Source: Pomacea canaliculata (lineage: Eukaryota; Mollusca; Gastropoda; Architaenioglossa; Ampullariidae). From it: 64,000 nucleotides of DNA. The position numbers and the translations under genes are program-made. The notes below the pieces were generated by a model. It did not search any database. It was not told the origin of the DNA and saw only the letters and a list, made by a program, of their open reading frames with translations. This document shows, piece after piece, positions 1 through 14,215 of the stretch. The stretch spans positions 24,113,868 to 24,177,867 of the forward strand of contig NC_037593.1 in the NCBI RefSeq assembly GCF_003073045.1, in the 5' to 3' direction. Positions within the stretch are counted from its first letter, which is position 1, and every line of letters starts with the position of its first letter.

Positions 1-3000
1 GATTTAAAAAAATCTTTTTAAAACAAAGCTTAAAAGATTACCAGCAAAATTACAATACCAAACGTAGGTCACTTACTGTATAAAAATGGCTGAAGTCAAT
101 ATAACCACGCTGAGATCTCATCAATAAAAGTTTGAGCTCACTCTCTTGTTTGATATTGAACGGGTATACTGGCTAGACCAGGAATGTTGCTTGTTACATA
201 TCGATTTGCACTAATAAAGTTCTGTGGTTTTCTCTCTTGTGTATGCAGCATTCAATATATAATTGATGGGCTATGGACTACAAAACAATTCTCTCAGCTT
301 CTGTTAATGTTTTAATGTCCGATGACGAAGACGAATGTTGTTTATTGTGGTGTATCTTACATATTTGTACTAACACGAGCAAGTTTTATTTTTCACATTC
401 CACACCACAGTATATGAAGATGATAATTAGGAATACGTTAATAGCGATGCTACTGTTGTTCACTTTTCCCTTTAAATGAGTTCAAGTCTATTTAATACAA
501 GTTCTCTCTTTCTGTCGTTCCACTCATTATGCCATGAAAAACAGAGCCATACCGAAGTCTCGAAAAATAAACATTTTCAATGCCCTTTCTCTTTAATTCT
601 AGAGAGTCGGTGGGACAGGACATCGGCGTGTGTGACAGGTTCTTTGTAGATTATCGTTCACCGAGCTCGAGTGACTTAAATACTTGTCTGTCCATTTCCC
701 TGATCCATGGGCACAGTGCAGTCCCTTGCTCTGGTTTCAACCCGGACAGACTCTCCGGGCTTTGAACAAAGGAAAACAAATGTTCCACCAGTGTTAAGAT
801 TTTTTTAATTGTTTCGTTTAAATATTCCATTGATTCAATTTGTTTTCTTTTTTCCTTAATTTGTCGAGTTTCACAGATGGTGTGTTTTTGAGCCAGTCTC
901 ACCAAGACCATCAAATCCCTCCGCCGCCCGACTGGTACTGGCGGGTCGGTCTCAGGGCAGGCCACCCTGCTCCGGGTCACCCCGGTGCCAGTTAATGGAA
1001 GAAGATTCGTGCTATGTGATGAAGACGATACGTGTAATACCTAAAACATACATGAATCAATGTCAGAACTAAACCTTGGAGAGGTATTCTAACTTTGCCG
1101 ATTAAAGAAAAACTCTCGAATAATACTTGTAGTTCTAGCTCAGATTATTTCTGGATTGTCTTACGATACTCCTGCTTTTAGCTCCAAATTATTTATCCTG
1201 AATTATTTCTTTGATCGCCTTACACTTCCGCCACACCAAAGAGATTCTCTCTGATATTACAGGTAAGGTCATCTAGTATCATTAGAGAATATTGCCTAGA
1301 AATCAAGTTTCATGTGTTCTCTCTCTTTTTCTCTCCCTCCTTTCCTTTTCCGTTATCGTCCTTCTTACATCTGGAAAGTGGCCATTATCTTTGTGATTAT
1401 CTTTGTGAATCAGCCTGTGATAATCTTGTAGAAAACAGAGGTGAAAAAGCCTGGCGGTCTTGGTCTGTTTTTGCACCCTTTCATGCATGCGCAGTTTAAA
1501 AGGTTATTGTAGCTGTAAGAAATATTCTTTTAACATTTTTGAGATTTCATATTTGGAAACAGAGGCCATCTTCACAAAGACATAGATCAATAAACTGAAC
1601 TTTCATTCTATAAAAAGTAAAGGATGAATTTAAAATAAAATGTAGCGAGTGCCAGATCAATAGCAGTATATTTCTTTTATGCTTGCAGCTTAATGCATTC
1701 TCTCACACTGACAACTCTTGCAGAAGGCGAAGAAGCTCGATGTAATTTCTCTTATTAGACACATCACCCTACTATTACATTCATTTTCTTGCATGTGAAC
1801 ACACACGAAAATAAATGAGATTTTAAATAATCATACTTGATAAGATTCTAAACAGTTTTATTTTGCCTTGTGTGTCCCTTTAAGAATAAAATGTAGGTAG
1901 ACCGTAGTATCCTCACCAACCCTAGCATGCACAAAGCGGAAAGGGGAGCGCATCGGCCAAGGGAGAGCACCGACGCGTAGACAATGAGAATGGCGGCGTC
2001 TTTTCTACATCGGGTGTGCGCGCGACCGTCATTTGGAGGCGCCACCTCGTGTTTGTGCTTATCAATCTCGCTCCGAAAGCGGTATTTTGCGAGATCTTCA
2101 GAGCAGAAAGTGGATTTCCGTTCCGATGCACTTGCGTTACCAGGCGGCTGGGTGGAGCAGCAGACACCTCATCGCATGAGGGCATCGCAAGGAACCATGC
2201 CTGGCCAAACAAGTGCAGACATTAAGATACTGGTGGCAGCACCTTCTCGCCTGATTTCTCTCTCGCCAAATGCATGTTAAGACAGAGAGTGAGAGTGGTC
2301 AGGGTTGCTAGCTGCTCTTCCCCAGCTGGATCAGCCAATCAGCAACTTTATTCAATGGGTTTTAGAAGCCACAGGCAAGAACAAACTGATATTATCTCTC
2401 TCTCCCATCTTTCTTTCTTTATTTCTTATTTTAAAATATTTTTTTTCCTACCCTTTGTTTCGTCAATCTGGCTTCTTTCAAAACAGACACCAAAAACAGA
2501 AATGTGCTCATCTTTATGAACCTAGGTTCATCATAAACACCACGACTGACTTCTTTCAGCAACTTTTCATCTTCAGGATCCCCAGAATGTCGGCTATCAC
2601 CTTTTATGAAAAGGCGATGTTTTTATGACTTTTTCAGCAGTCGAAATCTTTTGTTAACCCCCTGGAAATACTATTTTTTCTAAACAAAGAATTCCTTTAA
2701 ATAAGGCTTCGCAGGAAAAGAAAAACAGGTTGTTCCTTCACGCATGCGTAGTCCTGTCATATCTTTCAATCTTCTCCGCTAGCTTTTTTCAGTGGATCTT
2801 TTGGGAGATTTTTTTTTAATCTCTAATGGGTTTGTGACAAGACCTTATGTCCAGCCTTGTGCCAAGTAGCATAATGTATTATTTTCTCTCAAGAACACAA
2901 GTATAATAACAAGTGCTCTCAACCCTTACAGTTACATGGAAATCAACAAAAAGATTTGTAGAACCTAACATCTCCTGAAATGCCTATCTATGTATGTGTC

Positions 3001-3035
3001 ACATACCTATACAAATATTGCACAAACCCAATTTA
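1..3035. other. Left flank, no gene supported
   Basis: AT-rich single-copy-looking sequence with only short open frames that lack start context, splice logic or recognisable domains. A GC-richer patch around 890-1000 has an open minus-strand frame (651-980), but I recognise no family in it and do not call it. If the K2P channel exons further right belong to a gene whose first exon is outside the window, this stretch would be part of its first intron; that is inference. Confidence 0.5.
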
Positions 3036-3736
3036 TTTCACAAACAGGCAAACATTACATGCACACAGTTTGTTACACATTGGTTTTACTGTTTTTGAGA
3101 CTTTCTGTCCATTCACACGATTCTCTGGCTTTACATCCATTTCAGTTTTCACACAGCAGTGCAATCAGACACCTAATTAAAGCTTCACTATATGGTCGGA
3201 TTGATATGATATAATGTTCCTTTTGCTTCCTCGTGCTTTGAGTTTGGATGTATTGCAATTAAAACTTGCCGGATGGCGTGCTGGCAGCAATCTGTTATGA
3301 AGTTAGACAACGAGCAGTGAAGCTGTTGCACAAAATGATGTTTTCTGTGGCAGACGAGATCGTAAATCCGATGACGCCGATGAAAACAGAAGGTCCTCGG
3401 TGGCTGGAAATGGCAACAGGCGACGAGCGAGCACACGTGGACGAGAGCGGTTGTCGTTAAAAAAGGTGGAGAACCGAGTTCTTGTCAAGTCGCTTCAAAG
3501 AACTCTTCAAAAATGCCATAAAATTTTGCCATCACGAAAGTTGTCTAAAGAAAGGAATTTTAAAAAACCTTGGGATCATCAGGAAATATATTCATCCAGG
3601 TGGCGGAATATGTCCGCAAATCGGATGAGATCGGCCTGTAAAGTGGAAGGGAAAAGTAAAGCTTTTGAACAGCGCACACTGTCTTCATACAGAAGGCATG
3701 GTGGGCGGACACCAAAGGCATACCGACACCGACAGA

Positions 3737-4035
3737 AAGAAAAAAAATAACAAAAGAGATGGGTGGTAGAGAGAGGGAGAAAGAGCAATAGATAAAGAGA
3801 CAGAACAGAGAAGAAGGAAGGCATGGAGAAAAAAGGAGAAGGAGAAACAGAGTGACTGAGAGAGAGAGAGGGGAAGGAGTGAGGAATGTAGGGAAACAGA
3901 TCATGGATATAGATAAGGAGAGATATACACACAGTGAAAAGAGGGAGAAAGGGAGACAGCAATACAGGGGTAGCGAAGGGAAGAAAGGCACAGAGAGAGA
4001 GAGCGGGGATTGAGGGAAAGGAAGGGAAAATGATA
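3737..4035. repeat. Polypurine (GA-rich) tract, copy 1
   Basis: About 300 bases in which the plus strand is overwhelmingly A and G (runs such as gagagagaga with few pyrimidines). The open frames on the minus strand here, rich in Ser, Leu and Phe, are a by-product of this composition and are not genes. Such strand-asymmetric tracts can form triplex DNA and often expand or contract. The matching tract in copy 2 is at about 16,070-16,350. Confidence 0.8.
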
Positions 4036-5414
4036 CAGAAGGAAGAGGATTGGGCGACTGTTACACTACACTGGTCACTAAGTGCCAGATGAGATAAAAC
4101 TGTTTGCTTTAAGCAGATGAGCTCAACAAGTTGGGATGCGCTTTTTCAAACCTTGAACGTGGTGAAAGATTTCGTTGATGCTCATTACCCGCCTTTTGTT
4201 TATTTATTTTCCCTGACGTCATGTCGGCCATTTTGTACTGACTACACTTTTGTTAATTTCCAGCAAAACCTCTTTCAGTCACGTGGCAGGGCGATTCTGA
4301 TACTGATATAGATTAAGACCCTGATATCGCGCACGCCTACTGGTCACCCTTGCTCGTGTTCATGATTTCAAATGCCATTAATGTTATGTCACGTGGTTTA
4401 CACTCGATAATTAGATGTCTGTTGTATAATTTTTGATATCTCTTATCAGCCCCACAACTCCTCCTGTGTACTTTTGCGTATGAAAAGGATGTACGAACGG
4501 TTGTAAGACCCTGTTCTGACTTTTCTCTAACACTAAGAAAGTCGGTATGTGCCATGAACTTATTTTGACAGCCTCCCTGGTCCACAGCATAGAGGCTCTC
4601 TGCCAATGTTTACAAGACCCTCGAGCCAGAACGAGCGCACACAGAAGGTATTGGGAGTGAGTGTCCATCAAGCAGCAGCTCTCAACTCATTCCCTCTTGC
4701 CTCCAGCCATCTACAAGATAGAACTCCGTGAAGATGGCAGACATTCAAGAATCTGTTTTCTTTAAGCACCAACAGCTTTTTTTTAAGTTTAACTGGAAAC
4801 AACATTCACAAACAATGTTTTGGGTAGAGTGTGGCTTGCGGGAACACCATGCATACACTTCATATATATATATACACCGATGTGGCGATGGACAGCAGCA
4901 CACCTACCTACGAGTGTCAACACTCAGCTATTTGCGACTGTCGATATTATTATCATTAGGTGTCTGAGAATGTCCATATTATTATTAGAGGTGGCTGAGA
5001 ATGTCTTTATTATTACAGGTGTCTGGGACTGTCTATATTACAACACAGGTGTTCTGGGAAGCGATATTATTACAGTTTTTGTCTCCGTCACCGGTTATGT
5101 TACAATTCTCAATGTCTTCTGTCTTAAAAGTCATCGTCAGTTACTCTTAAATATACTAATAGTGTATTTTCTCCACATAAAAAACAAACATGAAATGAAC
5201 AGAAAAAGCAAATAAATGTATCCTCTTCCAAAGTTCAGTTTTGGGACATCTCTATTAAACTGACAATTTTGAAACACGAAGCTTTAATGACAAAGGATGA
5301 TGACAGGAAACAATGATTAAGACGAATCTGCGAAGCAGACGACGAATATAAGAACAACAACAACCACTGCACGTGGACGTGTAACCGTTGATTTAGACAG
5401 AAGTGAGCAGCAAG

Positions 5415-5498
5415 GAAATTATCAGTAAGAAATTATCAGTAAGAAATTATCAGTAAGAAATTATCAGTACGAAATTATCAGTAAGAAATTAGCAGGAA
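5415..5498 (+). repeat. 14 bp minisatellite, about 6 units
   Basis: Tandem units of the form gaaattatcagtaa, with the fourth unit ending in c and the last diverged. It lies in a ~400 bp piece (about 5195-5600) that has no counterpart at the equivalent place in copy 2 (about 17,660-17,740), so the two copies differ here by a block deletion or insertion. Confidence 0.85.
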
Positions 5499-7699
5499 GG
5501 AATCAGTCATAAGAAAAATGGAACTGACTGTCATTCTCTCCGTCTACCTGCTTGTCTGTCTGAGGATCAGTTACTTTATTTGTTTGTTGTTTGTCCCTTT
5601 ATGGTGGCCCGTTTCTGCCAAAACAGAGGCTTGTATGGAACCTTTTGTGTGAAAGCCTGCTGTAGTACCAGCAGATAGACCACTCCTGATATTTCTTACA
5701 GTCCCTAACCCGAGGTCGCCTTCACATGATATGCTTTCTGTGCCCTCCCGGCTAAAACCACATAAACAGTCTCTCAAATGAAACATTATCTCGTGTTTTC
5801 CGTCATCAGAGAAGGAACTTTTTTTTTTCATCTGCAAGTTATGGACCAGATTAACCTTAGGTCAAAATGATTAATTTGATACCTACATGATAACTGCAAT
5901 TTATTTAACTGCAAGTTATCCCCAAGCCGAGGTTCAAAGAACACCGAGATTTAACTTTAAAAAAAAAGTAGTTCGGATGTTTTGTAACCTCTCACGCAAA
6001 CATGACACTTCGGCAAAGATAGAACCGAGACAGTGTAGTTCCTGTAATATTTTTAAAGGGGTTTGTTTACAATTTATTATCAAGGTGAATAAATCATTGT
6101 TTACTTGTCATGATGTTTATTGTAGATATAGTCAAAGATTTTTTGGTTTACATGCATAGATAAATTTTGAATATTTATTGAATGACATTCTGAATTATTT
6201 ATATCACAACATTAAAATCAGTTAAAATTGAGAAAGTTTCCGATCACATCAAAGAATAACACACAGGCGCACGCGCGAACAAACGTGATCCGGGCATTCT
6301 TGCAATAATAGATATGCGGGTGTTCGTCACTCAGTCACTCATTATTTTTTTCCTCTTCTGTCACCTTGAGAAAAGCCAGTAACTTCGAAAAGCCGCAGAG
6401 TTTGACATTTGCATTTGCCACACCAGGCCGGCTTTGCTTGTGTTATGAATCACCGATGTTTTGGATTACACCGATTTCCGGTGATGGAAAGCAGCCCGTG
6501 TGTGAAGTAGATAGCTGCGCTAGTGTGTACAGGGATAGAGGTAGATGAGATAGGTGCGATCTGGACTTGCTGCCGACTGTTCCAACTTTAGTTCCATGGC
6601 CCCCCTGGCTTCCCATGCTATGAAAGCCAGTGACAAGGGGAGGTCACAATGCCCCTACTTTATTTTTGTTTTCCTCCGCCAAGGTGTTTTAGTTCTTTCC
6701 CGAGTTTTACATTTTTTTTTAAGAATAAAAATTCTGACAAAAACATATTGATGTGATGGAAGTGATTCAGTGAGTGCGGTCCGGAATCCACGGCGAACTT
6801 TTTTGAAGGAAAGAAGAAAAAAGGACAAGAACAGGAAGTTAAAGAAATGTTTCACAAGATGTGTTCAGCGCTTGTTTAAAAGTGCATTAAGGTGTTAAGT
6901 TGACAAGAAGTCTTGATTAAATGTGATTTCACAAATGTGATGTGAAGAACCTAGTTTATTCCTTCCACGCTCTGTCTCGCCTCCTCTCTTGTCTTGTCCG
7001 TCAGCTGCTTTGAACGGTTAACGACTTTGTGGCCATCCGCTCACTTCCGGGCTTCACGCAGAACTCGATAAAACGATTGGCTGAATTTTATTTAAATCCG
7101 CTTGTCATCGAAGAGTTAGTCAAAAGTGTGACAGATCGCTCTCCGGTGGCTAAGAGCAGTTTGGTTCGCATTGCTTAGAAATGAGCGTGTGGGTAGGGCT
7201 TGAAAGCTAGTGCCGAGCATTCTCTCAAGACCTTTTTTTTTATTTGGTTGATGAAGAGTTCTTTTTCGTCTCTCAGTCATGGCCGGCGCAGCTATCGTCC
7301 TAAAGATGTTAGTGGTATTCACTCCCAAGTCGACCTGCCAGTTCCGACAAACACGACCGCAAGACGAAGAAGTCCTTGGCACCTCTTCAACAAAACTGGT
7401 AGCCAGGGCCGTGGTCCAGAAGACCTTCCATTACCATAAATAGATATTTTGAACATTATCAGTCCACAAGACCCTCCATTTAAACAAAAAATATTATGAA
7501 CATTATCAAAGGCTCTCATTATTTTGACTAAAACTGAACTAGTAGTAATTAGCGATTGCAACTAGTTGTAGAAAGAATAATCAAGATGTCGTAGTCGTAA
7601 ACTTTGAAATGGGAAAATATCGACACTCAATAATACTACATTAAATGACTATTAATACTTACACTTTATTTCCCATCTTGATGACTTCTGGGTATCACA

Positions 7700-7760
7700 G
7701 ACCACGTGACGTGGGTTTTTCAAAGCTATAAAAAGATGCCGTGTCCTGAGCATTGTGCGA
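7700..7760 (+). promoter_or_regulatory. Possible TATA promoter (copy 1)
   Basis: A TATAAAAAG motif at 7727-7735 follows a compact E-box/CRE-like palindromic stretch (cacgtgacgtgg, about 7703-7714). The same arrangement is kept in copy 2 around 21,650-21,685. No coding exon or splice donor that I can support lies downstream, so this may be chance, an old promoter or a noncoding transcript start. Confidence 0.2.
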
Positions 7761-8552
7761 AGCTCACGAGTTGTTGAGTTTTGTGGATGGAGTTGAGGGG
7801 GAGGTATAAGAGAGAGGCGACGATTATGGGTTAATTAAGAGTGTGTTTGCTCAGTTGCGAAGCTCGTTAGCATGGCGCGTGCGCTGCAGTCTGCCTTTAA
7901 TCATTAGCAACCGCCATGTTGCATTCTTCGTTACAACATTCTAAGTGGTTACTGTTGGAACATGCTGAAAGCCTGCCCACTCGACTTTTCGGAACGAGAG
8001 CGTGGGAGGAATATGTATTTTCTCGTGACTAACGTGATTGATATAATTATCATCATCATTAATCATCCACCACCATAATCAGCCACCGCCACTATCATCA
8101 GCTATTGTCACCATCCGAACACCTTCCTTCAGTAAGTTCAGCAAGCAAGAAGACAGAGATGTGAGCAAAGAGGGGACAGAGCTAATCAAAAGTAAAAGAC
8201 AAAACCTATAAAAAAAAAACAATGAGTTGAATTATTCACAAAGGTCTGTCCCTGGTCGCCTGCCTGAAAATGTTGTTTTGTTACTTCTGATGCTGACAAA
8301 CATGTCTCGTGGACTATTCCACTTTATTTGCTTTCCCCGAGAGAAATTAGAGTGGAGATGGCCACACAGATTTTAGGGGCGCTTGTCTGAGAATTTTGTT
8401 TCCACCTTTCAAGTCTGGGCGAGGGCTGGTAAAGGTCACTGAAGCTGGGTGTGACTCTCCAGACCTCTCGCGCCTCTGTGAGTGTAGTAGTTTTCTCTTC
8501 TGTGGACACCAAGAACTGTTAGGACATTTGCCCACGTGAATGTATGCACACT

Positions 8553-8592
8553 TGCGTGCGTGTGTGTGTGGGTGTGTGTGTGTGTGGGTGCG

Positions 8593-8623
<31 letters not shown>

Positions 8624-8680
8624 TGTATGGGTGCGTGTGTGTGTGTGTGGGGGTTGTATGGGGGCGTGTGTGTATGTGGT
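8553..8680. repeat. (TG)n microsatellite, copy 1
   Basis: About 128 bases of interrupted TG repeat. Copy 2 has a much shorter version at about 22,527-22,583. All open frames across it (Val/Cys-rich on plus, Thr/His-rich on minus) are repeat artefacts. Confidence 0.95.
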
Positions 8681-11600
8681 GGAAGAGAGAAAGTAAAGGA
8701 CACTACTCATATAGATTTTAATGCACAGTTTGAAATGCCACGTACTTGCAGAAAGTGTGTGGTTCGATCCTGAAAATACCAGGGTCACTATCATTGTCTC
8801 ATTTGTTCTTTTGTGATATTTGTTTTACTCAAGCTGGAGGATTATTCTCTTCCAACATTTCCAAATTGATTGGGTGACATCTTAATTTCAAGATAAAGTA
8901 GGATTCGGACACCCTAAACTCCCTTAAAGTAAATGATGCATATAAAAGTTTTTTACAATATTTATTTAATAAACAAGACTTTTTTAGCATAAAAAAATAC
9001 ATTCTCTCGAATTCTGTGTAAATAGTTTTGATGCTATCTCTTTTTTTTCGTATGTTACATATTACATTAATAAAATAAAATGAAAGGTTCACACATATTC
9101 TTTCTCTCTTCCTTTCTTTGCTCTCATGTGTCGTTGTTGCCTAATTGTTAGGTTTTTTTTTTCTTTCTTTTTTTGCTTGTGTTCCTTTCTCCAAGACTAA
9201 AAAAGCACATGAGTAAGAAATAGAAGATTATTGTTCTTCTCAGAGCATAAGCACCCTGGCGTTTGGGTGCATGTGTGTAAAGCCAGTGCGGACTCTCAGT
9301 CACGTGACTCACTCCCCGACTGCCGCACTCCCGGGTATGCTGGGTATGCTGCATCGTGAGCAGGTGCGCACAACAAGAGACTCTTGGGCCACAAAACTAA
9401 TCAATCGGCAGGTACATGCAGGTGTTCCACTGGACAGCTAATCGATGCACTGTCTGGAATATCCTTCTTCTAGAACCTCGCACGTGATCACTGAAATATT
9501 CAGGACCTAAACCATAATTATTTTTTAATTATAACATTTATCAGACCATTTTTAGTAGATGATGCAATGCCATGTGGTCGGATCGTCTACGTTGATTAAA
9601 CAGATTTCTTTTAATAAAAATTAGTTGATAGAGAGGTACACAAAAAAGAAAGAAGGAAAGAAAGATAAAACTGTTAGAAGTAGGACTAGATTTTAACATT
9701 TTTAAAATGTTAATATCTATTAATACATAGCAACGGGAACTGAAGGAGAAAAAGTTACTTTGTCTTCATTAGTAGATTTGTTAAACAGTGCATGAATTAA
9801 TTTGTAACCCAAAGGTTTGGAGAAAAACTCACCACAAGCAGGAACCTTGTAACCCTCGACAGCCACATAGTGTGTGTGTGTGCAAACATACATTCAGCGA
9901 GCGCACGCGCACACCCACACCCACACCCACACATTAGTATCCTTGGTCTGTGAAGTAAGGGTGGGTAATTAGTGCTTCACTAGGCCATTGAAGTCTTGTT
10001 CAGTTCTATGTTCACTTATCTCGGTGATCACACACTGTATTAGGAGGACATATTAGCGACTCGGGCGCGTGGTCGGCGCCTGCCTGGGGCGAGGAATAAC
10101 ACGCGCTGGAGGAAGGGTCCTCGGGAGAGATGAGGAGATTTGCGATACAATGTCTGTCTTTGATAACTTCACGTGACCCACTTTCATGCAAACTACTTTT
10201 CGCGACCTTCAGGCAAGAGATTCAGGTCCTTATCGTGCAGCGAGTGAGGTCCCTTCCCTCCGTTACTGTTGACTTACGTGCCCATGGTTTGCACTTGAAT
10301 AGGCACTTTGAGACTTGCTTTTCGATAAATGAACGAATGTGAAAGCATTACAGTGAGGGTCCAGTCTTTTACCTGTGCCCTTAAGTTTGGGGCTAGCATC
10401 TCTGTCGTCTAGACACTTACGCCATCCTTGGATGTCGATTTGCTTTACTCTGTGTCCTTATCGGGTGGTTCAACGTGTTCTAGTCCTAAACACACGATGC
10501 AAGTTGGCCTCAGCAGGCAAAGTAAATAATGCATTATTATAACAAATTTTCTTCATATTTTATTTATTATTTTGTACGGTGATTTTTATAATTCATAAGA
10601 TAATCGAAAGACTGTTGGAAGAGACAGCCATGACTGATAACCAGTTCGTCATGACATCCAGTTGGGTCTCACTGTTGCCATCTTGTCATCACAGATGTTG
10701 CCTGCTCAAAGTTTTGCTATAAAATAGAATCTCACAGCAAACTCAAAGCAAGAAAAAGGCTCAAAATATTTGGGTGCCCAAAATGTTCGCGCTTTGTTTG
10801 TCGTATTGTAAGTAAATAGAAATACGGGTATAGGCCACGAACTCATTCACGTGCGCGTGTGACGACTTAAGCACGAAATCTTATCGGAACTTGCATCCTC
10901 AAAGATGCGACTGGTACTAGCGTGGGAACCACCCCACCTTGCCCACCCAATCTTCGCAGTGTCGTCAGCCCACCTGCGAGCAATCCTTATTGACGACAGG
11001 CAGCTGCACCAGCTGCTGCCATCAGAGCATGCGTAATCTTCTCTACACTGCCGCCCACGGCTTCTCATCCGGTCCCCCAAGAGATTATGAAAAAGTTATA
11101 TTGTATAGTTAATAATACTAAAGAGAAGTTTGTAACATCGTTGAAACTCTTATACAGCCGTTCAAGCTCTGTCAGACCTCCTCACCATCGACCGGCGTTG
11201 CTATACCCACCCTGGGGAGCTGTACGAAAATATAAGTGTTCAGTCGTACCGAGCGAAAAAAAAAAAAAGGAGAAGCTAGGGTGTACCATTCTTGTTCTTC
11301 TCTCCTTCCCGCTTTCATTTCGCCGGTCGACCCAGATCTTTTTGGCCCTGGTCCAAAGAATGGTCGGAAACGTTTGGCCTGGCAGTGAAAGCGAAACAAT
11401 AACCAGTAAATGGCATAATAACAACAAGCAAATGTCACAACAAGTTGAATGGTGTCATCGGGGATGTTTTTAACGACTTCAGTTTTGTCCATGATGGTCG
11501 TCTCAGTGGCTTCTACAATGAAAACACAAACCAGAAGTTTCTCAGTGCGATATGGTTGTACCAAGTCCTCTTGAAACCACGAGTGTTTGGAAGAAAGGTG

Positions 11601-13427
11601 CCCAAACCTTTCATTGGCATGCTCGCTTTCTGTTTGCATGAAAACGATGTTATATTTGTTGTGGTATGATTTTATTATTACCACAATTTGTCCTTATATA
11701 TATATATGTCTGTAATGTTTAATAGGAGTGTGGTGATGGCGGTAGAAAATGGTTCATATAGTCACACTTGTGTCTGTGTGTGACAAGTGATTAGTGTTGA
11801 TGGTCTGTTTAGGAAATGGCTGATGAGTAACAGTTCCTTTTTATAATTATTGTTATTTCTAGTAGCTGTGTAGAGGGCATTAAATAGTTTTGTCTTCTTC
11901 TTGAAGGAGGATTCTCAAAATGGTTTAGTTGAGAAAGTAGTCTAAGACTTCTTTGCTCATAACATCACATTATTTTCTGTTTACTACAATTTTTTTCTTT
12001 GGTTTTTTTTTCCACCAACTTTTTTTTTCTTCTACTGTAATTCACACATGCATACGCACACACATGCGCACGTAAGTGAGAGAGTGAGAGAAAGAAAACA
12101 TGTCCTTCCAGTCCTCCCCCCCACACACACCCTGCATCTTTATTTCATGTTCTTGTCCTCTCCTTTATTCGCAACTGGATCTGGAGGAACCTGCTTGGGT
12201 CGATACCTGCCTTGATTATTTGAACACTTCCTTCCTCGTTACCTTAGGTGACACCTGACGTGTCCTCGGCAAATAACATCAACCCCACGCTCCACTCATC
12301 AGGTCCTCCAGCATGTCGTCTCTAAATCCTGCCGAGCGCCCCCATCTTTGACTCGTGTCGTCGGCATACAAACCCCAAGCAAACGTTTCTTTTATGTCCG
12401 ATAACTCCTATCCAAGAAAATAACATCCCTCACACCACCACCTTTCTCCATGTGTTCTTGAGCGCGAGCATTTAGAACGCTCACACGTTGAATTGATCAA
12501 GGCTTCGCCCCTTCATTGTCATCTCGCCAAACATTTCGTCGATGGAGCGCGGAGATAAGTCCCTCGCAAGATGCTGGCCATCATCCGGGGGACAATTACA
12601 GGGGGTGAGCAGCTGTCCCTCATCCGGGCTTTTCCTTGCTGCTCGGTCGCTTTAGCTGGCAACGGAGGAGCCTCGAGATGATTGGGGAGATAAAGGAGAG
12701 ATCTTATAGCCCTGTCATCTACTTTCAGATGAAGAACGAGATGGCGAGGCGTAGAGCGGGTGTCACATGGTGTGGCATGGTTCCCGCAAACTGACACTCA
12801 TCTAGCTCCTGCCGATTCAAAATGTAGGACTAATGGTAACGGGGTGTAGAAGGTCTTTCTAATTCGAATGCGCGCTCGACAAGGTTTACACTCATTCCAC
12901 CGAGTTCACTATGAAAGCTCATAGTAAAAAAAATCCTTTTTAGCAGGAGTCGAGGCGATCTCAGATTTTCAGTAAATTTATCGTTTGTCCTCCTACCTAC
13001 CTGAGCTTTTCTTCTTCGTCATGGCATTATAAATGTCTATTTAGTGAATAGTATTAATAATATACATTTTGAGGGTTAAGCTTAGAAAGAAAACTTGGAA
13101 AAGAACAGTAGAGAGCGAGGCAAAGGAGGTCCAATGGGTCCAACTGAGGGAGGCTGCCCAAAAACCAGGTCCGCGGGCGAGATGCTCCTCAAGGAGTAAC
13201 AAGGAATAAACTAAAACTAAACATTCTGAGGGACAAGCAAGGAACGTCCATTATGGGATAGACAGGGACAGTACATGACGAGATAAGCACGTGCTTCTCG
13301 TCGTCTGCCCGCGACCTGTATGAGCGATCTGGGAGAATTATGCGTACATGTGACCTTTCACCCCCAGGCGAAGGTAGACCAGTTCGGCTGTTGATGCATA
13401 TAGCACTCTTAAACCATGTCGGTTCAT

Positions 13428-13448
13428 ATCATCATCATCATCATCATT
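13428..13448. repeat. (ATC)n microsatellite, copy 1
   Basis: A short run of seven ATC/CAT units. The equivalent run in copy 2 (27,692-27,729) is nearly twice as long, and the (TTG)n run of copy 2 at 27,931-27,970 is represented here only by a few degenerate units near 13,640-13,660. Confidence 0.9.
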
Positions 13449-14112
13449 GCTGATTACCTTAGTGTACAAGTGTCCAACATTATTCTTTCATGGGTTTCCG
13501 AAGGATGCGTAAATGAAAAAGCTTTGGCTTTATGAAATTATGAAATTACGTGTGCATGTGCAAGCAGGTCTGTGTGTGCAAACTGCTATAAAGGCTATGA
13601 ACTCCTCCATCAGGATGAGAAATGTGTGAACTATATAGTTATAATTATTATTGTTTTTGTTGCACTTTCACTGCACCACCGCAAACAGAAAATTGTGCAT
13701 TATGAAAAAAAAGTGTGTTACTGTATACTCCCTCTTCTCTAGGAACTTTCTAATTATAAACATATATTTCACAGACCACAAACAGTTGTTTCACTGTGCT
13801 TGTGATAGGAGCAGAGAATTTTTTTCACTGTGATTAATTACGAAAGAATTGTGGTGACTCAAAGAACAACAGAGCCAGGCAGGTTGGGGTTGTTTACCTT
13901 GCAAAAGTGTTAACACTGTGGAGAAAACAGAGCAAGATAATTTTTAAAATAAATAATGTTGTCTAGCCTGCAATGATGTTGTAAACATAAAAATGGCCTT
14001 TGGGGGGGGGAAGATGTCCCCCCACCCTGGTAATAGAGTAAAAGTCTTCTCTTCCAGGTATCGCAAACTTGAGCTAAAAATAAACTGCACTAATACTGAA
14101 ATGAGTTATCTC

Positions 14113-14215
14113 CATCACACTAGGACTGCAGGGCTATAGAGTGCCTTCCCCTGATATCACAGTAATCTGCTCTCACACTCCAGGCTATACAGTGCCCTCC
14201 GCTGATATCAGAGCT
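14113..14215 (+). repeat. Imperfect ~50 bp direct repeat, copy 1
   Basis: Two adjacent units, each with a core like ctat(a/c)agtgcc followed by ctgatatca, spaced about 50 bp. The same pair is present in copy 2 at about 28,425-28,515. No function is evident. Confidence 0.7.

Noticed and set aside
651..980. Minus-strand 109-codon frame in a GC-richer patch
   Set aside because: No family recognised, no splice or promoter support.
3560..3991. Minus-strand 143-codon Ser/Leu/Phe-rich frame, with a similar one at 15,914-16,381
   Set aside because: Caused by the polypurine tract; not conserved as a frame between the two copies.
5402..5500. Regular short repeats considered as a CRISPR array
   Set aside because: Units of 14 bp without spacers; a simple minisatellite in a eukaryotic genome.
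8347..8794. Minus- and plus-strand open frames of 60-118 codons across the TG repeat
   Set aside because: They are translations of a dinucleotide repeat (His/Thr or Val/Cys strings), not genes.
11172..11684. Minus-strand 170-codon frame, partly repeated at 25,432-25,818
   Set aside because: The shared part persists only because the segment is duplicated. Indels shift the frame between copies and no domain is recognisable.
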